Shown here: piece by piece, positions 46,393 through 56,129 of the stretch | How positions within the stretch are numbered: position 1 is the first letter of the stretch | Layout: the number at the start of each line of letters is the position of its first letter | DNA from: Senegalia massiliensis | Lineage (GTDB): Bacteria > Bacillota > Clostridia > Tissierellales > SIT17 | Reading direction: 5' to 3' | NCBI RefSeq assembly: GCF_009911265.1 | Contig: NZ_QXXA01000009.1 | Span: 124,001-188,000 of the forward strand | Length of the DNA: 64,000 bases | Notes under the pieces: model-generated | Databases searched by the model: none | Told to the model about the DNA's origin: nothing | Seen by the model: the letters and a program-made list of their open reading frames with translations, nothing else | Program-made: the position numbers and the translations under genes

Positions 46393-47037
46393 TTAATTTT
46401 CTATCCCTAAATCTACAAATAATTTAGTTATATTTGTTTTGGATATTTTACCTACAACTTTAAACTTTTTATCCTCTGTACTATCTGTATTTATTTCTAC
46501 AATTGGAAGACTATCAAATTCATGCTCAATAATTTTCACTGCTGCTTCAAGAACTGATTCCTTTTCTTCTAAATATACTATATTAGGCATCCTACTCATT
46601 ATTACAGCAACTGGTACCTTTTCTATATCAACACCACCAATAGCACTTTTAAGTAGATCTTTTCTGGATATTATACCAGTTAGATATCCATCTGAGGTAA
46701 CAAATATACTCCCTACATCATCTATAAAAAGAGTTACTATAGCGTCATATACAGATGTCTCTTCATCAACTACAGTTGGTAAAGATTTAATTTCTCCTAC
46801 TTTTATAGATTCTATTTTGTCTCGAAATATATTTATATCTGACTTACCTGAATAAAAATATCCAACTTTAGGTCTTGCATCAAGTATTCCACTCATAGTA
46901 AGAATAGATAAATCTGGTCTTAATGTAGCTCTGGTTAGTTTCAACCTTTTAGCAATAGCTTCACTAGTTATAGGTTCGTTCTCTTTTACAATTTCAATTA
47001 TCTTTTCTTGCCTATCTGAAAGTTTTATACCTCTCAC
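46393..47037 (-). CDS. ccpN: CcpN-type transcriptional repressor (HTH plus two CBS domains)
   Basis: A 214-residue regulator. The helix-turn-helix EPITSEAIAKRLKLTRATLRPDL lies near 19-41, and the CBS pair covers about 75-210 (SVYDAIVTLFIDDVGSIFVT, ESVLEAAVKIIEHEFDSLPI). In Bacillus CcpN represses gluconeogenic genes under glycolytic conditions by sensing ATP/ADP. The GTG at 47037 is chosen because the resulting N-terminus aligns with the Bacillus protein and starts past the glyS stop; a longer frame would overlap glyS. Confidence 0.88.
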   Translation of the reverse strand: MRGIKLSDRQEKIIEIVKENEPITSEAIAKRLKLTRATLRPDLSILTMSGILDARPKVGYFYSGKSDINIFRDKIESIKVGEIKSLPTVVDEETSVYDAIVTLFIDDVGSIFVTSDGYLTGIISRKDLLKSAIGGVDIEKVPVAVIMSRMPNIVYLEEKESVLEAAVKIIEHEFDSLPIVEINTDSTEDKKFKVVGKISKTNITKLFVDLGIEN

Positions 47038-47053
47038 CTCTTTACTTCTCTTA

Positions 47054-49129
47054 TTAATCTCTTGAGATCTTAGATAAGTCACAAACTTCAAGCATCATGT
47101 TATATATGCTCTTAATTAAAGCAAGTCTATTATTCTTTATCAATTCATCCTCTACCATAACCATTACATTATCAAAAAACTCATCGATTGGATTTCTTAA
47201 TTCTGCTACTTTTTCTATTGCTTCATAATACTCTTTTTCTTGTATATTTTCATGTACTTCTGTTTTTATTTCAATATACTTTTCATATAATGCTTTTTCT
47301 TTTTCTTCCTTTAATAAATCTACAGAGATTTCATCGTTTTCCGCTTTCTCAGCTATTTTTGAAACTCTATTAAATGCAGCTAATATTTCTTCTACATCTT
47401 CATTTTTACTCCATTTATCTAATTGCTCTATTCTTACTTCCATATCTGTAATATTATCATTACCAGTGCTTATTACAGCATCTATTATATCATACCTTAT
47501 TCCTTTATCTATAAACATGTTTTTGATTCTCACATTAAAGAATTCTGTTATTTGACACTTCACTTTATCAAAGTCAAAATATAATTCATTTTCAATATAT
47601 ATTCTAAGAGAATTATCTATAGAGCTATTTAGTGATAAATCTAAGTTTTTATCCAATATTATATTTATTATACCTAAAGCAAGTCTTCTAAAACCATATG
47701 GGTCTTGACTTCCTGATGGCTTCATTCCTATAGCAAAACCACCACAGATACTATCCAATTTGTCCGCTATACTAATAATTGCTCCTGCTGTTGTAGTTGG
47801 AAGATTATCTCCTGCAAATCTAGGTAAATAATGTTCATATATAGCTAAACTTATTACTTCATTTTCTCCTGCTATTTTTGCATATTCTCTTCCCATTATA
47901 CCTTGAAGTTCTGTAAATTCATTTACCATTTTAGTTACTAAGTCTGCCTTAGATAATAAACTTGCTCTATCTATATTTTTTTCTGTTTCTTCCCCTAAAT
48001 CTAACTCTTTTGCTATATCTATAGATAATTCGTTTATTCTTTGAGTTTTATCAAATATTGTACCAAGTTTTTCTTGATATACAATTGTTTTTAAACTTTC
48101 TACATATTCTTCAAGCGGTCTTCTTACATCTTCATTGTAGAAGAATTTTGCATCTTCAAGTCTAGCATCCAATACTTTTTCATTACCTTTTGTCACTATA
48201 TCAATATGTTCTGAATTACCATTTCTAACTGCTATAAAATATGGTAATAAATTACCTTTATCATCTATCACTGGATAATATCTTTGATGCTCCTTCATAG
48301 GAGTAATTATTACTTCTTTAGGCAACTTCAAATACTCTTCTTTTATTCTACCTCTTAATGGTGTTGGATACTCTACTATATAAATTAATTCTTCTAATAG
48401 CTCATCATCTTGTAATAGATTACCACCTTTTTCTTTAGCCAGCTTTACACAACCAGTTTTAATAATTTCTTTTCTTTTTTCTTGATCTACTATTACATAA
48501 TTTTCTTTTAACTTTGTAAAATACTCATCTGTATTTTCGATTTTTATATTATCAGATCCTAAGAATCTATGACCTCTAGTAATATTAGATCCTTTTATAC
48601 CTTCTAAATCAAACTCTACTATTTCACTATTAAATATTGAAACCAGCCATCTTATAGGTCTTGCAAACTTTATATTTTTTCCTCCCCATTTCATAGGTTT
48701 AGGAAAATGAATCTTCTTTATATAATCACTTATGTTTTGTTTTAGAATATCCTTTGTATTTGTTCCTTCCACATGTTTATTTGCAAATACATATTCTTCT
48801 CCATTAAATTCATCTATGATTATATCCTCTATATCTACTCCTTGTCCTCTAGCAAATCCTAAAAGTGCTTTTGTTGGATTATTATTATCATCAAATGCAA
48901 TTTTTTTAGATGGTCCTTTTACAGTTTCTTCTAAGTCAGATTGCATATCACTTATTCCTTCTATAAATAGAACTAATCTTCTAGGTGTGCCAAAAGTAGA
49001 TATTTTTTCATAATTAACTCTATTCTCATTTAATAGCTCTTGCATATTATCTTTCATCTGTTCTAATGTGTTTTGCATAAATCTATATGGTATTTCTTCT
49101 GTTCCTATTTCTAAAAGATACTTACTCAT
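47054..49129 (-). CDS. glyS: Glycyl-tRNA synthetase beta subunit
   Basis: A 691-residue beta chain of the bacterial alpha2-beta2 enzyme. It begins LLEIGTEEIPYRFMQ and contains RPIRWLVSIFNSE near 155, the HD-like ADLVTKMVNEFTELQGIMG near 390, and the C-terminal anticodon-binding region. It recognises tRNA(Gly). It starts immediately after the glyQ stop. Confidence 0.97.
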   Translation of the reverse strand: MSKYLLEIGTEEIPYRFMQNTLEQMKDNMQELLNENRVNYEKISTFGTPRRLVLFIEGISDMQSDLEETVKGPSKKIAFDDNNNPTKALLGFARGQGVDIEDIIIDEFNGEEYVFANKHVEGTNTKDILKQNISDYIKKIHFPKPMKWGGKNIKFARPIRWLVSIFNSEIVEFDLEGIKGSNITRGHRFLGSDNIKIENTDEYFTKLKENYVIVDQEKRKEIIKTGCVKLAKEKGGNLLQDDELLEELIYIVEYPTPLRGRIKEEYLKLPKEVIITPMKEHQRYYPVIDDKGNLLPYFIAVRNGNSEHIDIVTKGNEKVLDARLEDAKFFYNEDVRRPLEEYVESLKTIVYQEKLGTIFDKTQRINELSIDIAKELDLGEETEKNIDRASLLSKADLVTKMVNEFTELQGIMGREYAKIAGENEVISLAIYEHYLPRFAGDNLPTTTAGAIISIADKLDSICGGFAIGMKPSGSQDPYGFRRLALGIINIILDKNLDLSLNSSIDNSLRIYIENELYFDFDKVKCQITEFFNVRIKNMFIDKGIRYDIIDAVISTGNDNITDMEVRIEQLDKWSKNEDVEEILAAFNRVSKIAEKAENDEISVDLLKEEKEKALYEKYIEIKTEVHENIQEKEYYEAIEKVAELRNPIDEFFDNVMVMVEDELIKNNRLALIKSIYNMMLEVCDLSKISRD

Positions 49130-50005
49130 TTATTTTTCCTCCTTTAACAATGGAAATCCTAATGCTTCTCTTTTTTCTATATATTTAGAGGCAATGAGTC
49201 TTGCTAAATTTCTCACTCTTGATATATACCCAGTTCTTTCAGTTACGGATATTGCACCTCTTGCATCTAATATATTAAATGCATGTGAGCACTTTAATAC
49301 ATAATCATAAGCTGGATATACTAATCCTTCTTCTATTAATGCTTTAGCTTCATTTTCATATACTGAGAATAAATTAAATAATACATCTTTTTTTGCTTTT
49401 TCAAAACTATATACTGAATGCTCAAATTCTGCTTGTTTAAATATTTCTCCATACTTAATATCTTTTGTCCAATTTATGTCAAATATATTATCTACATCTT
49501 GAAGATACATTGCTATTCTTTCTAATCCATAAGTTAATTCAGCTGATTCAAGTTCACAATTTATTCCTCCAACTTGTTGGAAATATGTAAACTGAGTTAT
49601 TTCCATACCATCAAGCCAAACTTCCCAACCAAGGCCCCATGCTCCAAGTGTAGGTGCTTCCCAATTATCTTCTACGAATCTAATATCATGTTTTAATGGA
49701 TCTATGCCTATCACTTTTAAACTTTCTAAGTATAATTCTTGTATGTCTTCTGGAGAAGGCTTAATAATTACTTGTAACTGATGATGTTGATATACTCTAT
49801 TTGGGTTTTCTCCATATCTTGCATCTGCTGGTCTTCTTGAAGGCTCTACATACACCACTTGCCATGGTTCAGGTCCTAAAGCTCTTAAAAATGTATTGGG
49901 ATTCATTGTGCCAGCACCCTTTTCCACATCATAAGCTTGCATTATAATGCAACCTTTTTCTCCCCAGTATTTTTGTAATTTTAACATAAGGTCTTGTAAA
50001 TACAA
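49130..50005 (-). CDS. glyQ: Glycyl-tRNA synthetase alpha subunit
   Basis: A 291-residue catalytic subunit. Signatures include [40 protein letters not shown] and [15 protein letters not shown]. It forms glycyl-adenylate and, with GlyS, charges tRNA(Gly). A T-box leader upstream controls the glyQS pair. Confidence 0.97.
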   Translation of the reverse strand: MYLQDLMLKLQKYWGEKGCIIMQAYDVEKGAGTMNPNTFLRALGPEPWQVVYVEPSRRPADARYGENPNRVYQHHQLQVIIKPSPEDIQELYLESLKVIGIDPLKHDIRFVEDNWEAPTLGAWGLGWEVWLDGMEITQFTYFQQVGGINCELESAELTYGLERIAMYLQDVDNIFDINWTKDIKYGEIFKQAEFEHSVYSFEKAKKDVLFNLFSVYENEAKALIEEGLVYPAYDYVLKCSHAFNILDARGAISVTERTGYISRVRNLARLIASKYIEKREALGFPLLKEEK

Positions 50006-50035
50006 TTTAACTCCTCCTTCTTCTTTTCAGACAAT

Positions 50036-50236
50036 AAAAATACCCCTCATCCCTATATAGGGACGAAAGGTTAGTTCCGCGGTTCCACCCTATTTGGTAC
50101 AAATGTACCCACTTAAATAGTTGCTCAGAGGTGCCTTCAATTAATATACTATTCCAGGCTCACACCATCCCTGAATCGCTTTTATAATATAGTTAATTTA
50201 CTAATCCTCTTCATAGCAAAAAGTGTTATATTATAA
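50036..50236 (-). promoter_or_regulatory. Glycine T-box riboswitch
   Basis: On the minus strand, stem I carries GAAGGCACC with the likely specifier GGC at 50135-50133. The T-box AGGGTGGAACCGCGG occupies about 50080-50094. A terminator follows in which ACCTTTCGTCCCTA pairs with TAGGGATGAGGGGT (14 bp with wobbles), then TATTTTTATT. Uncharged tRNA(Gly) should favour antitermination and raise glyQS expression. The leader is compact, as in other glycine T-boxes. Confidence 0.93.
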
Positions 50237-50237
50237 T

Positions 50238-50266
50238 AATCTACCAGAAACTCATCATATTGTCAA
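50238..50266 (-). promoter_or_regulatory. glyQS promoter
   Basis: TTGACA (50266-50261), a 17-base spacer and TAGATT (50243-50238) read on the minus strand, immediately upstream of the T-box leader. Confidence 0.6.
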
Positions 50267-50285
50267 TATCATCTTTGTTTTTATA

Positions 50286-50747
50286 TTATTCACCAGTAGT
50301 TTCATTTTTATTTTTTTTACCTTTTCCCATAAATTTATTCATAGTATCACCAGCTAACTTATTTAAACTCACAATTTCTCCATCTTCTTTTACTATTTTA
50401 ATAGTTGTTTTAGATATCATAGCTGCAGCTATCCCAAGTGCTGAAAGTTGTGGAGCAAGAACAGCTCCTATAGCACCTGCTGTCACAGGGATATTCATTA
50501 TAGTTTCTCCATCCCTCTCTAAAATTATCTTAGTTACATTTCCTTTTTTAACTGTTTCTTTTAAAGTTGAAATTATTTCTTCACTTTTTTGATTAAAGTT
50601 AAATCCATCGTTCTTTTCACTATTTTCAATTTCAACTAATGCGTCTACAACATTTCCGTTATTTCTTTCCAGTGCTTCCTTTGCTTCTTTATAACTTACA
50701 CCTGTACGCTCTCTTATTGTGTCAATTTTTTCTAAACTTATTTCCAT
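50286..50747 (-). CDS. DUF4342 protein with UBA/TS-N-like N-terminus
   Basis: A 153-residue protein. Residues 1-45 (IDTIRERTGVSYKEAKEALE) resemble the UBA-like domain of EF-Ts. Residues 55-145 are DUF4342, with a hydrophobic stretch (about 90-112) and a Lys-rich tail. The function is unknown. GGAGGTG lies 7 bases before the ATG. It sits between recO and glyQ. Confidence 0.85.
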   Translation of the reverse strand: MEISLEKIDTIRERTGVSYKEAKEALERNNGNVVDALVEIENSEKNDGFNFNQKSEEIISTLKETVKKGNVTKIILERDGETIMNIPVTAGAIGAVLAPQLSALGIAAAMISKTTIKIVKEDGEIVSLNKLAGDTMNKFMGKGKKNKNETTGE

Positions 50748-50767
50748 TTAAAACACCTCCATGTTAT

Positions 50768-51511
50768 TTATATGTTTAATGAATTTATGAAATTTAAAGA
50801 TTTAAAATTTGTTTTATCTAAATTTTTAGATATAAATGATAACATTATCTCTCCTATATTTTTTAATATATTTTTATTTATATCTATATTTAAAATTTCT
50901 TCATAAGGAGTAAACAACAAAAACTTCATTATATTTAAAGTTTGTATATCTAATTTTTTTGAATATCTATCTATAGATTTACATTCATTACATAATGCTC
51001 CACTATTTATTAAACTAAATCTTATATTATTCTCTAAATCTTTATGACAATTTACACAATTTATTAAATGAGGTCTATATCCTAAATAAGATATAAACTT
51101 CAATTCAAATGCTCTAGTAATTTGATCATATTTTTCTTCTTCTACTATTATATCTAAAGTTTTAAGTAAAAGTTCAAATATCTTTATATTTGTTTCTTCC
51201 TCAATTAAACCAGCATTAGTTAATTCCAATATATATGAAGCATAGGATAACTTTTCTAAATTATCTCTTAAAGGATAGTAAGATTTAATAGTTTCACTTT
51301 GATTTAAATTATATAAATTTTTTCCTTTATATAATATGAATTCACTTAATGAAAATACTTGTGTTGCTGATATATTTTTACTTTTAGGTCGTCTTACACC
51401 TTTTGCAATAGCTTGTATTTTACCATGTTGTTTTGTATATATAGTAAGTATTTTATCCCAATCATTAAAATTGATTGCTTTTAATACTATCCCTTGAACC
51501 TTAAATAACAT
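50768..51511 (-). CDS. recO: DNA repair protein RecO
   Basis: A 247-residue RecO. An N-terminal OB fold (GIVLKAINFNDWDKILTIYT) leads to a helical domain and a zinc-binding pair CVNCHKDL and CNECKSID near 150-180. RecO loads RecA with RecR at gaps. The genomic order era-yqzL-recO is conserved in Firmicutes. Confidence 0.93.
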   Translation of the reverse strand: MLFKVQGIVLKAINFNDWDKILTIYTKQHGKIQAIAKGVRRPKSKNISATQVFSLSEFILYKGKNLYNLNQSETIKSYYPLRDNLEKLSYASYILELTNAGLIEEETNIKIFELLLKTLDIIVEEEKYDQITRAFELKFISYLGYRPHLINCVNCHKDLENNIRFSLINSGALCNECKSIDRYSKKLDIQTLNIMKFLLFTPYEEILNIDINKNILKNIGEIMLSFISKNLDKTNFKSLNFINSLNI

Positions 51512-51531
51512 TTAGCCACCTCTAACTTGCA

Positions 51532-51675
51532 TTAACTGTGTAAATCACTTTCTAACTTACTTTTAAAAGTTTTATTTTCTATTTTTTCTTTGTTTTCACT
51601 ATCAATTTTACAATATAAATACGCATCTATTTTTCCAGTAGCTTCAAATATTTTCCACATATCATTTTTTAACAT
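51532..51675 (-). CDS. yqzL: YqzL family small protein
   Basis: A 47-residue ORF beginning MLKNDMWKIFEATGKIDAYL, which matches the YqzL pattern (W-K-x-F-x-x-T-G-x-I-x-x-Y-L). It is located between era and recO exactly as in Bacillus. A GGAGG site lies 6-7 bases before the ATG. The function is unknown. The C-terminal half is longer and more charged than the Bacillus protein. Confidence 0.8.
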   Translation of the reverse strand: MLKNDMWKIFEATGKIDAYLYCKIDSENKEKIENKTFKSKLESDLHS

Positions 51676-51766
51676 TATAATCCTCCCCATATTTTAGTAT
51701 ATTTATATTTTATGGTGATAGAATTAGATTATACAATGTAAATAGTGTAAATAATATTTGTTTATT

Positions 51767-52657
51767 TTACCTTTTATATCCCATACGTTTAATTAAATTT
51801 TCTTTTTCACGCCAATTTTTATTAACTTTTACCCAAAGTTGAAGATTAACTTTTAGATTTAAAAATTTTTCTATATCTTCTCTTGCACTTTTTCCTATAC
51901 CTTTAAGTTTTCTACCACCTTTACCTATTATTATACCCTTATGTGAGTCTTTTTCACAATAAATTGTAGAATGAATATCAATTATATTTTTATCTTTTCT
52001 TTCTTTCATCATTGTTGTTTCTACAGCTATCCCATGAGGAACTTCTTCATTTAAATATCTTAATGTTTTTTCTCTTACAATTTCTGATATTATAATTCTT
52101 TCTTGTTGATCTGTTATCATATCTTCTGGATAATATTTAGGTCCTTCAGGAAGTAATTTTTCTATATTTTTAATTAAAGTATCAACATTCTTTCCCTGTT
52201 TTGCAGAAATAGGAATTATATATTCGAAATTATGTTTTCTATTATACTTTTCTATTAATTTGTCAACTTCTCCATTGGATAATTTATCAATTTTATTGAT
52301 TACTAATATTTTAGGCATATGGATATCTTCAAGTGATTTTAATATTCTGCTATCTCCTGGTCCTATTTCCATACTATCATCTACTATCCAAACTAATACA
52401 TCCATATCTTCTAATGCTAAAGAAACTTCTTTATTCATAAATTCACCTAACTTATTTTTAGGTTTATGAATACCTGGAGTATCTACAAAAATCATTTGAC
52501 TTGTTTTTGTAGTATGTATAAATTGTATTTTATTTCTTGTAGTTTGAGGTTTGTCTGATATTATAGAAATCTTTTCTCCTATTATATGATTTAATAATGT
52601 AGATTTACCTACATTCGGTCTACCAATTATTGTTATAAAACCTGATTTAAATTTCAT
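51767..52657 (-). CDS. era: GTPase Era
   Basis: A 296-residue Era. The G domain has P-loop GRPNVGKSTL, VDTPGIHKPKNKLGEFM (G3) and INKIDKL (G4); the C-terminal KH domain has GIIIGKGGRKLKGIGKSARE near 245. It helps 16S rRNA maturation and 30S assembly. The ATG at 52657 follows AAGG at a distance of 9; another ATG lies 9 bases earlier. It overlaps the end of cdd. Confidence 0.95.
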   Translation of the reverse strand: MKFKSGFITIIGRPNVGKSTLLNHIIGEKISIISDKPQTTRNKIQFIHTTKTSQMIFVDTPGIHKPKNKLGEFMNKEVSLALEDMDVLVWIVDDSMEIGPGDSRILKSLEDIHMPKILVINKIDKLSNGEVDKLIEKYNRKHNFEYIIPISAKQGKNVDTLIKNIEKLLPEGPKYYPEDMITDQQERIIISEIVREKTLRYLNEEVPHGIAVETTMMKERKDKNIIDIHSTIYCEKDSHKGIIIGKGGRKLKGIGKSAREDIEKFLNLKVNLQLWVKVNKNWREKENLIKRMGYKR

Positions 52658-53069
52658 CTTTACCATCCTTTATTATGTCTTCTATTAAATCTTCTGGCCC
52701 AAAACTATATGGGAGCAATTCTTCTAATGTAAATTCTTTATATTCATTTTGATTTTTCACTATATAAATTGTCAAGTCCTTTGAAAATTCTCTCATGACT
52801 TGTCTACAAACTCCACAAGGAAATGTATATTCAGAATCTCCGGTTATAGCTATTGCTTTAAAGTTTTTATATCCTTCTGATACAGCTTTAAATATAGCTG
52901 TTCTTTCAGCACAATTAGTAGGTGTGTAACTTGCTGATTCTATGTTACATCCCGTATATATTTTATCTTCCTCCGTTAAAACAGCTGCTCCTACTCTAAA
53001 TTTAGAGTAAGGAACATATGCCATTTCTTTTGCTTTTAATGCTGAATTTATTAACTCTTGTTTTTTCAT
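52647..53069 (-). CDS. cdd: Cytidine deaminase
   Basis: A 140-residue zinc hydrolase. It has CNIESASYTPTNCAERTAIF, where C-A-E supplies a zinc ligand and the proton shuttle, and PCGVCRQVMREF, the second zinc motif. It deaminates cytidine and deoxycytidine in pyrimidine salvage. Gene order cdd-era is conserved. Confidence 0.96.
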   Translation of the reverse strand: MKKQELINSALKAKEMAYVPYSKFRVGAAVLTEEDKIYTGCNIESASYTPTNCAERTAIFKAVSEGYKNFKAIAITGDSEYTFPCGVCRQVMREFSKDLTIYIVKNQNEYKEFTLEELLPYSFGPEDLIEDIIKDGKDEI

Positions 53070-53082
53070 CTTTTCACACCGC

Positions 53083-54123
53083 CTACTCTGTTATTTTTAT
53101 TTCTGGATTGATTCGGGTTACTTGAATCCAAGTCATACCTGGATTTAACTTTATCCTATTTCCTGATTCATCAAAATATTTTGTCTTAGAATATTCATCT
53201 TCTTTTTCCCAGTTTATATTTATGTAATTACCTCTAGTAAAGTATTTTCCTTTTCCCTTTCCAACTGTCTCTATATAGAGTCTTCCTTGATCATCTATAA
53301 CTTTTTTATTTGCTTCTTGAATTATTATATTTGTAGCTGTTAAATTGTTACTATTATTTTCATCTATATGAATTTCACCATCTTTATATCTAATATATTT
53401 TCCTATTTCTTCATCATATTTATAACTTGTTGTATTATGTTTAGAATAATTTATTTTCAATGTATTTGCAACTTCTCCTTCTATATCTTGGGAATTTTCA
53501 TTAAATAGGAATGCCTCATAATTAGGCTCTGTATTAAAACCTTTTTCTTTTTCGTATTTTCTTATATCTTCCATATTGGTATATAAATTATGTGGTGATT
53601 TTTTACCTACTTCATTATTTCTATAAAAAACATACCCTGGAGCACTCATACAATCAGCTTCATCAATTCCAAAACTTATTATTTGTTCTTTTGCTTCTGG
53701 ACTCCCACCACAATGAACATATATAGCATTATATTCAAGCAAAGCTCGTAAATAATATGGCCTTGCACTTCTAACTGGACCTATTACATCAGGATTATTT
53801 CTAAGAAATATCCCCATATATCTTGTGATATTTCCTTCAACTAAGAATTCATATACTATTTCTGCTTCACTAAGTCCTGCTTGCCATCTTGCATCTTTTT
53901 GATTGTCAAACATTATGGCTACTGGTCTTTCATTTTTTAGATCATTTTTTGTTTTTATTCCACTTAATGGTGAAAAAAAACCATTTTCAGCTCCATTATT
54001 ATTAGATCCATCTTCATTTTCTTCTGTATTTTCTAAACTATTACCTTGTTCAATTTCTTTGTCGTTACATCCTACACCCAATATTAATAAAATAATTACT
54101 AAAAATAAAATTAATTTTTTCAA
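53083..54123 (-). CDS. DUF3048 (YerB-like) lipoprotein
   Basis: A 346-residue exported lipoprotein. The signal peptide ends with lipobox LGVGC, followed by an acidic linker (about 25-50). The DUF3048 domain is recognised by RPVAIMFDNQKDARWQAGLSEAEI-type sequence and GPVRSARPYYLRALLEY near 115, with a C-terminal partner domain ending GMTWIQVTRINPEI. The function is unknown. It probably faces the cell wall. Confidence 0.88.
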   Translation of the reverse strand: MKKLILFLVIILLILGVGCNDKEIEQGNSLENTEENEDGSNNNGAENGFFSPLSGIKTKNDLKNERPVAIMFDNQKDARWQAGLSEAEIVYEFLVEGNITRYMGIFLRNNPDVIGPVRSARPYYLRALLEYNAIYVHCGGSPEAKEQIISFGIDEADCMSAPGYVFYRNNEVGKKSPHNLYTNMEDIRKYEKEKGFNTEPNYEAFLFNENSQDIEGEVANTLKINYSKHNTTSYKYDEEIGKYIRYKDGEIHIDENNSNNLTATNIIIQEANKKVIDDQGRLYIETVGKGKGKYFTRGNYININWEKEDEYSKTKYFDESGNRIKLNPGMTWIQVTRINPEIKITE

Positions 54124-54128
54124 CTAAA

Positions 54129-55403
54129 TCACCCCTGATTTTTTTTAGTTATTTCTACTAATATTACTCTCCTGTTTGTAACTTTTTTAACTGTTATATT
54201 TATTTTATCACTATCTAATTTATCTCCTTTTACTGGAACTCTTCCTAATGTATTAAATATATAACCACCTAAAGAATCAAATTCTTCTTCTGGAAAATCA
54301 GTTTTAAATAATTCATTTATATCTTCCAAAGATACTTCTGCCTTTACATTATAAGTATTTTCATTAATTTTTTCTATTAAATCTACATCAACATCATATT
54401 CATCTAATATATCTCCTACTATTTCTTCTAATATATCTTCTATTGTAACTAATCCTTCTGTTCCACCATATTCATCTAATACTATTGCCATATGAACTTT
54501 ATGATATTGAAGTTCTCTTAAGAGCTTATTTACTTTTTTTGTTTCAGGTACATAGTATGCATTTCTCATTATATCTACTATTTTAGTTTCATTTAAATTG
54601 ACATCTTTAAATCCAATAAAAGGAAGTACATCTTTAGCATAAAGTATTCCTACTATATCATCTATACTTTCTTTATATACAGGTATTCTAGAATGACCAT
54701 ATTTAGTGATCTTTTCTAATGCAACTTCCATGCTATCATCTTCTGAAACTGCTATAATATCTATTCTTGGTACCATTACATCTCCTACATCAATATGGTC
54801 TATTTCAAATATATTTTCTATCATCTCTTTTTCCTGTAGTTTTACTACCCCTTCTTCTTCTCCTACATCAACAAGAGAACGTATTTCTTCTTCTGTTACA
54901 AATGGTCCAGTATTATTTATATCTCCACCCATAAGTTTTATGAAAAACCCAGTAATAAAATTTAATACTATCAATATAGGTTTGAATATTAATGAAAGTA
55001 AAATTAATGGTCTTGCTATTAAAACAGATATTTTCTCTGGATTTTGTGCTGCATATGTTTTGGGGGTTATTTCTCCAAATATTAATATTAATATAGTCAT
55101 AATTCCTGTAGAAACAAGCGTAGAACTACTTCCTTGAAAAATCTCAACTGTAACTTCTGTAAGTATTGCAGTAGCTAATATATTAACTAAATTATTTCCT
55201 ATTAAAATTGTAGATAGCATTATATTTATCTGCTTTTTTATTCTCTCAAGTAATAATGCTTTTTTTTGATCGCTTTCTCTTAATTTTCTTATTCTTGCAA
55301 TTTTTAAAGTGGTTATTGCTGTCTCTGAACTAGAAAATATTCCTGACAATATTAAAAGTATAAATAAAATACCTAAACGTACGTATAAAAAATTATCTGA
55401 CAA
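54129..55403 (-). CDS. CNNM/HlyC-type membrane protein with CBS pair
   Basis: A 424-residue protein. The DUF21/CNNM membrane domain (1-190) has four helices and FSSSETAITTLKIARIRKL. The CBS pair (about 205-330) includes VMVPRIDIIAVSEDD and VLDEYGGTEGLVTIEDILEEIVGDI. The C-terminal CorC/HlyC domain covers about 345-424. Relatives transport Mg2+ or Co2+. The old name hemolysin is misleading. It lies 5 bases upstream of the DUF3048 gene. Confidence 0.92.
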   Translation of the reverse strand: MSDNFLYVRLGILFILLILSGIFSSSETAITTLKIARIRKLRESDQKKALLLERIKKQINIMLSTILIGNNLVNILATAILTEVTVEIFQGSSSTLVSTGIMTILILIFGEITPKTYAAQNPEKISVLIARPLILLSLIFKPILIVLNFITGFFIKLMGGDINNTGPFVTEEEIRSLVDVGEEEGVVKLQEKEMIENIFEIDHIDVGDVMVPRIDIIAVSEDDSMEVALEKITKYGHSRIPVYKESIDDIVGILYAKDVLPFIGFKDVNLNETKIVDIMRNAYYVPETKKVNKLLRELQYHKVHMAIVLDEYGGTEGLVTIEDILEEIVGDILDEYDVDVDLIEKINENTYNVKAEVSLEDINELFKTDFPEEEFDSLGGYIFNTLGRVPVKGDKLDSDKINITVKKVTNRRVILVEITKKNQG

Positions 55404-55424
55404 GTAAATCCCTCCTGCTTAGAG

Positions 55425-56114
55425 CTATAATAATTGAAATATTAATACAGTTATTAATATACCCAATAATGCTCCATTAACTACTTGAAAAAAAGTATGT
55501 ATTTCTCCTTCTATTCTACTTTGTCCTACTAAAATTGATAGCATAAAACTAAGTGTTGCAATCAATATATTCTCTGTTAAAAAAGTCACTACTGTTGATA
55601 TAGTAAAGGCTAAAGCAGCGTGACCACTTATAATCCCACCTTTAAAAGGTGTTCCTGTTTGTGTAACAGTCTTTATTACAACAGTAATTATAGTTATAAG
55701 TAATATGCATATGAAAGTAAGATGTACAGGAGAAGATCTTATTTTAAATATTATTGACTTTGTAAAAGGATTTACTCTATCAAAAAATAAAAGATATCCT
55801 ACCATTATAGAATTAAGTGCTGCAACTAATACTGCTCCCGCTGCAACATTTTTTGCAATTTTTGCTAAAGGATGAAACTCGCTTGTAAACATATCTATAG
55901 TTTTTTCTACAGCTGTATTTATCATCTCTGCTATTATAACCAATGATATAGCAAAAAATAATGATAATAGTTCAAGTTTTGAAAAATTAAAAAACAAACT
56001 TAATATTAATATAAGTGTCATAACAAAAAAATGTATTCTCATATTTCTTTGTGTTTTTAGTGTATAGATAATTCCCTGTACTGCATAGTTGAAACTATCT
56101 ATTAGTCTTTTCAT
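55425..56114 (-). CDS. Undecaprenol/diacylglycerol kinase fused to PAP2-like domain
   Basis: A 229-residue membrane protein. Residues 1-115 are a DgkA-type kinase (SFNYAVQGIIYTLKTQRNMRIH, AEMINTAVEKTIDMF, KIAKNVAAGAVLVAA), which phosphorylates undecaprenol in Gram-positives. Residues 130-229 are PAP2-like, with SGHAALAF and SRIEGEIHTFFQVVNG. The first PAP2 motif lacks its Arg-Pro form, and the Asp after the catalytic His is Gln, so phosphatase activity is uncertain. It lies downstream of ybeY, as in related genomes. Confidence 0.88.
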   Translation of the reverse strand: MKRLIDSFNYAVQGIIYTLKTQRNMRIHFFVMTLILILSLFFNFSKLELLSLFFAISLVIIAEMINTAVEKTIDMFTSEFHPLAKIAKNVAAGAVLVAALNSIMVGYLLFFDRVNPFTKSIIFKIRSSPVHLTFICILLITIITVVIKTVTQTGTPFKGGIISGHAALAFTISTVVTFLTENILIATLSFMLSILVGQSRIEGEIHTFFQVVNGALLGILITVLIFQLL

Positions 56115-56129
56115 TAGCTTTCCTTCTTT

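Noticed and set aside
46439-46855. Plus-strand open frame opposite the CcpN-type gene
   Set aside because: It lies wholly within the conserved CBS region on the other strand and has no ribosome binding site or recognisable domain.
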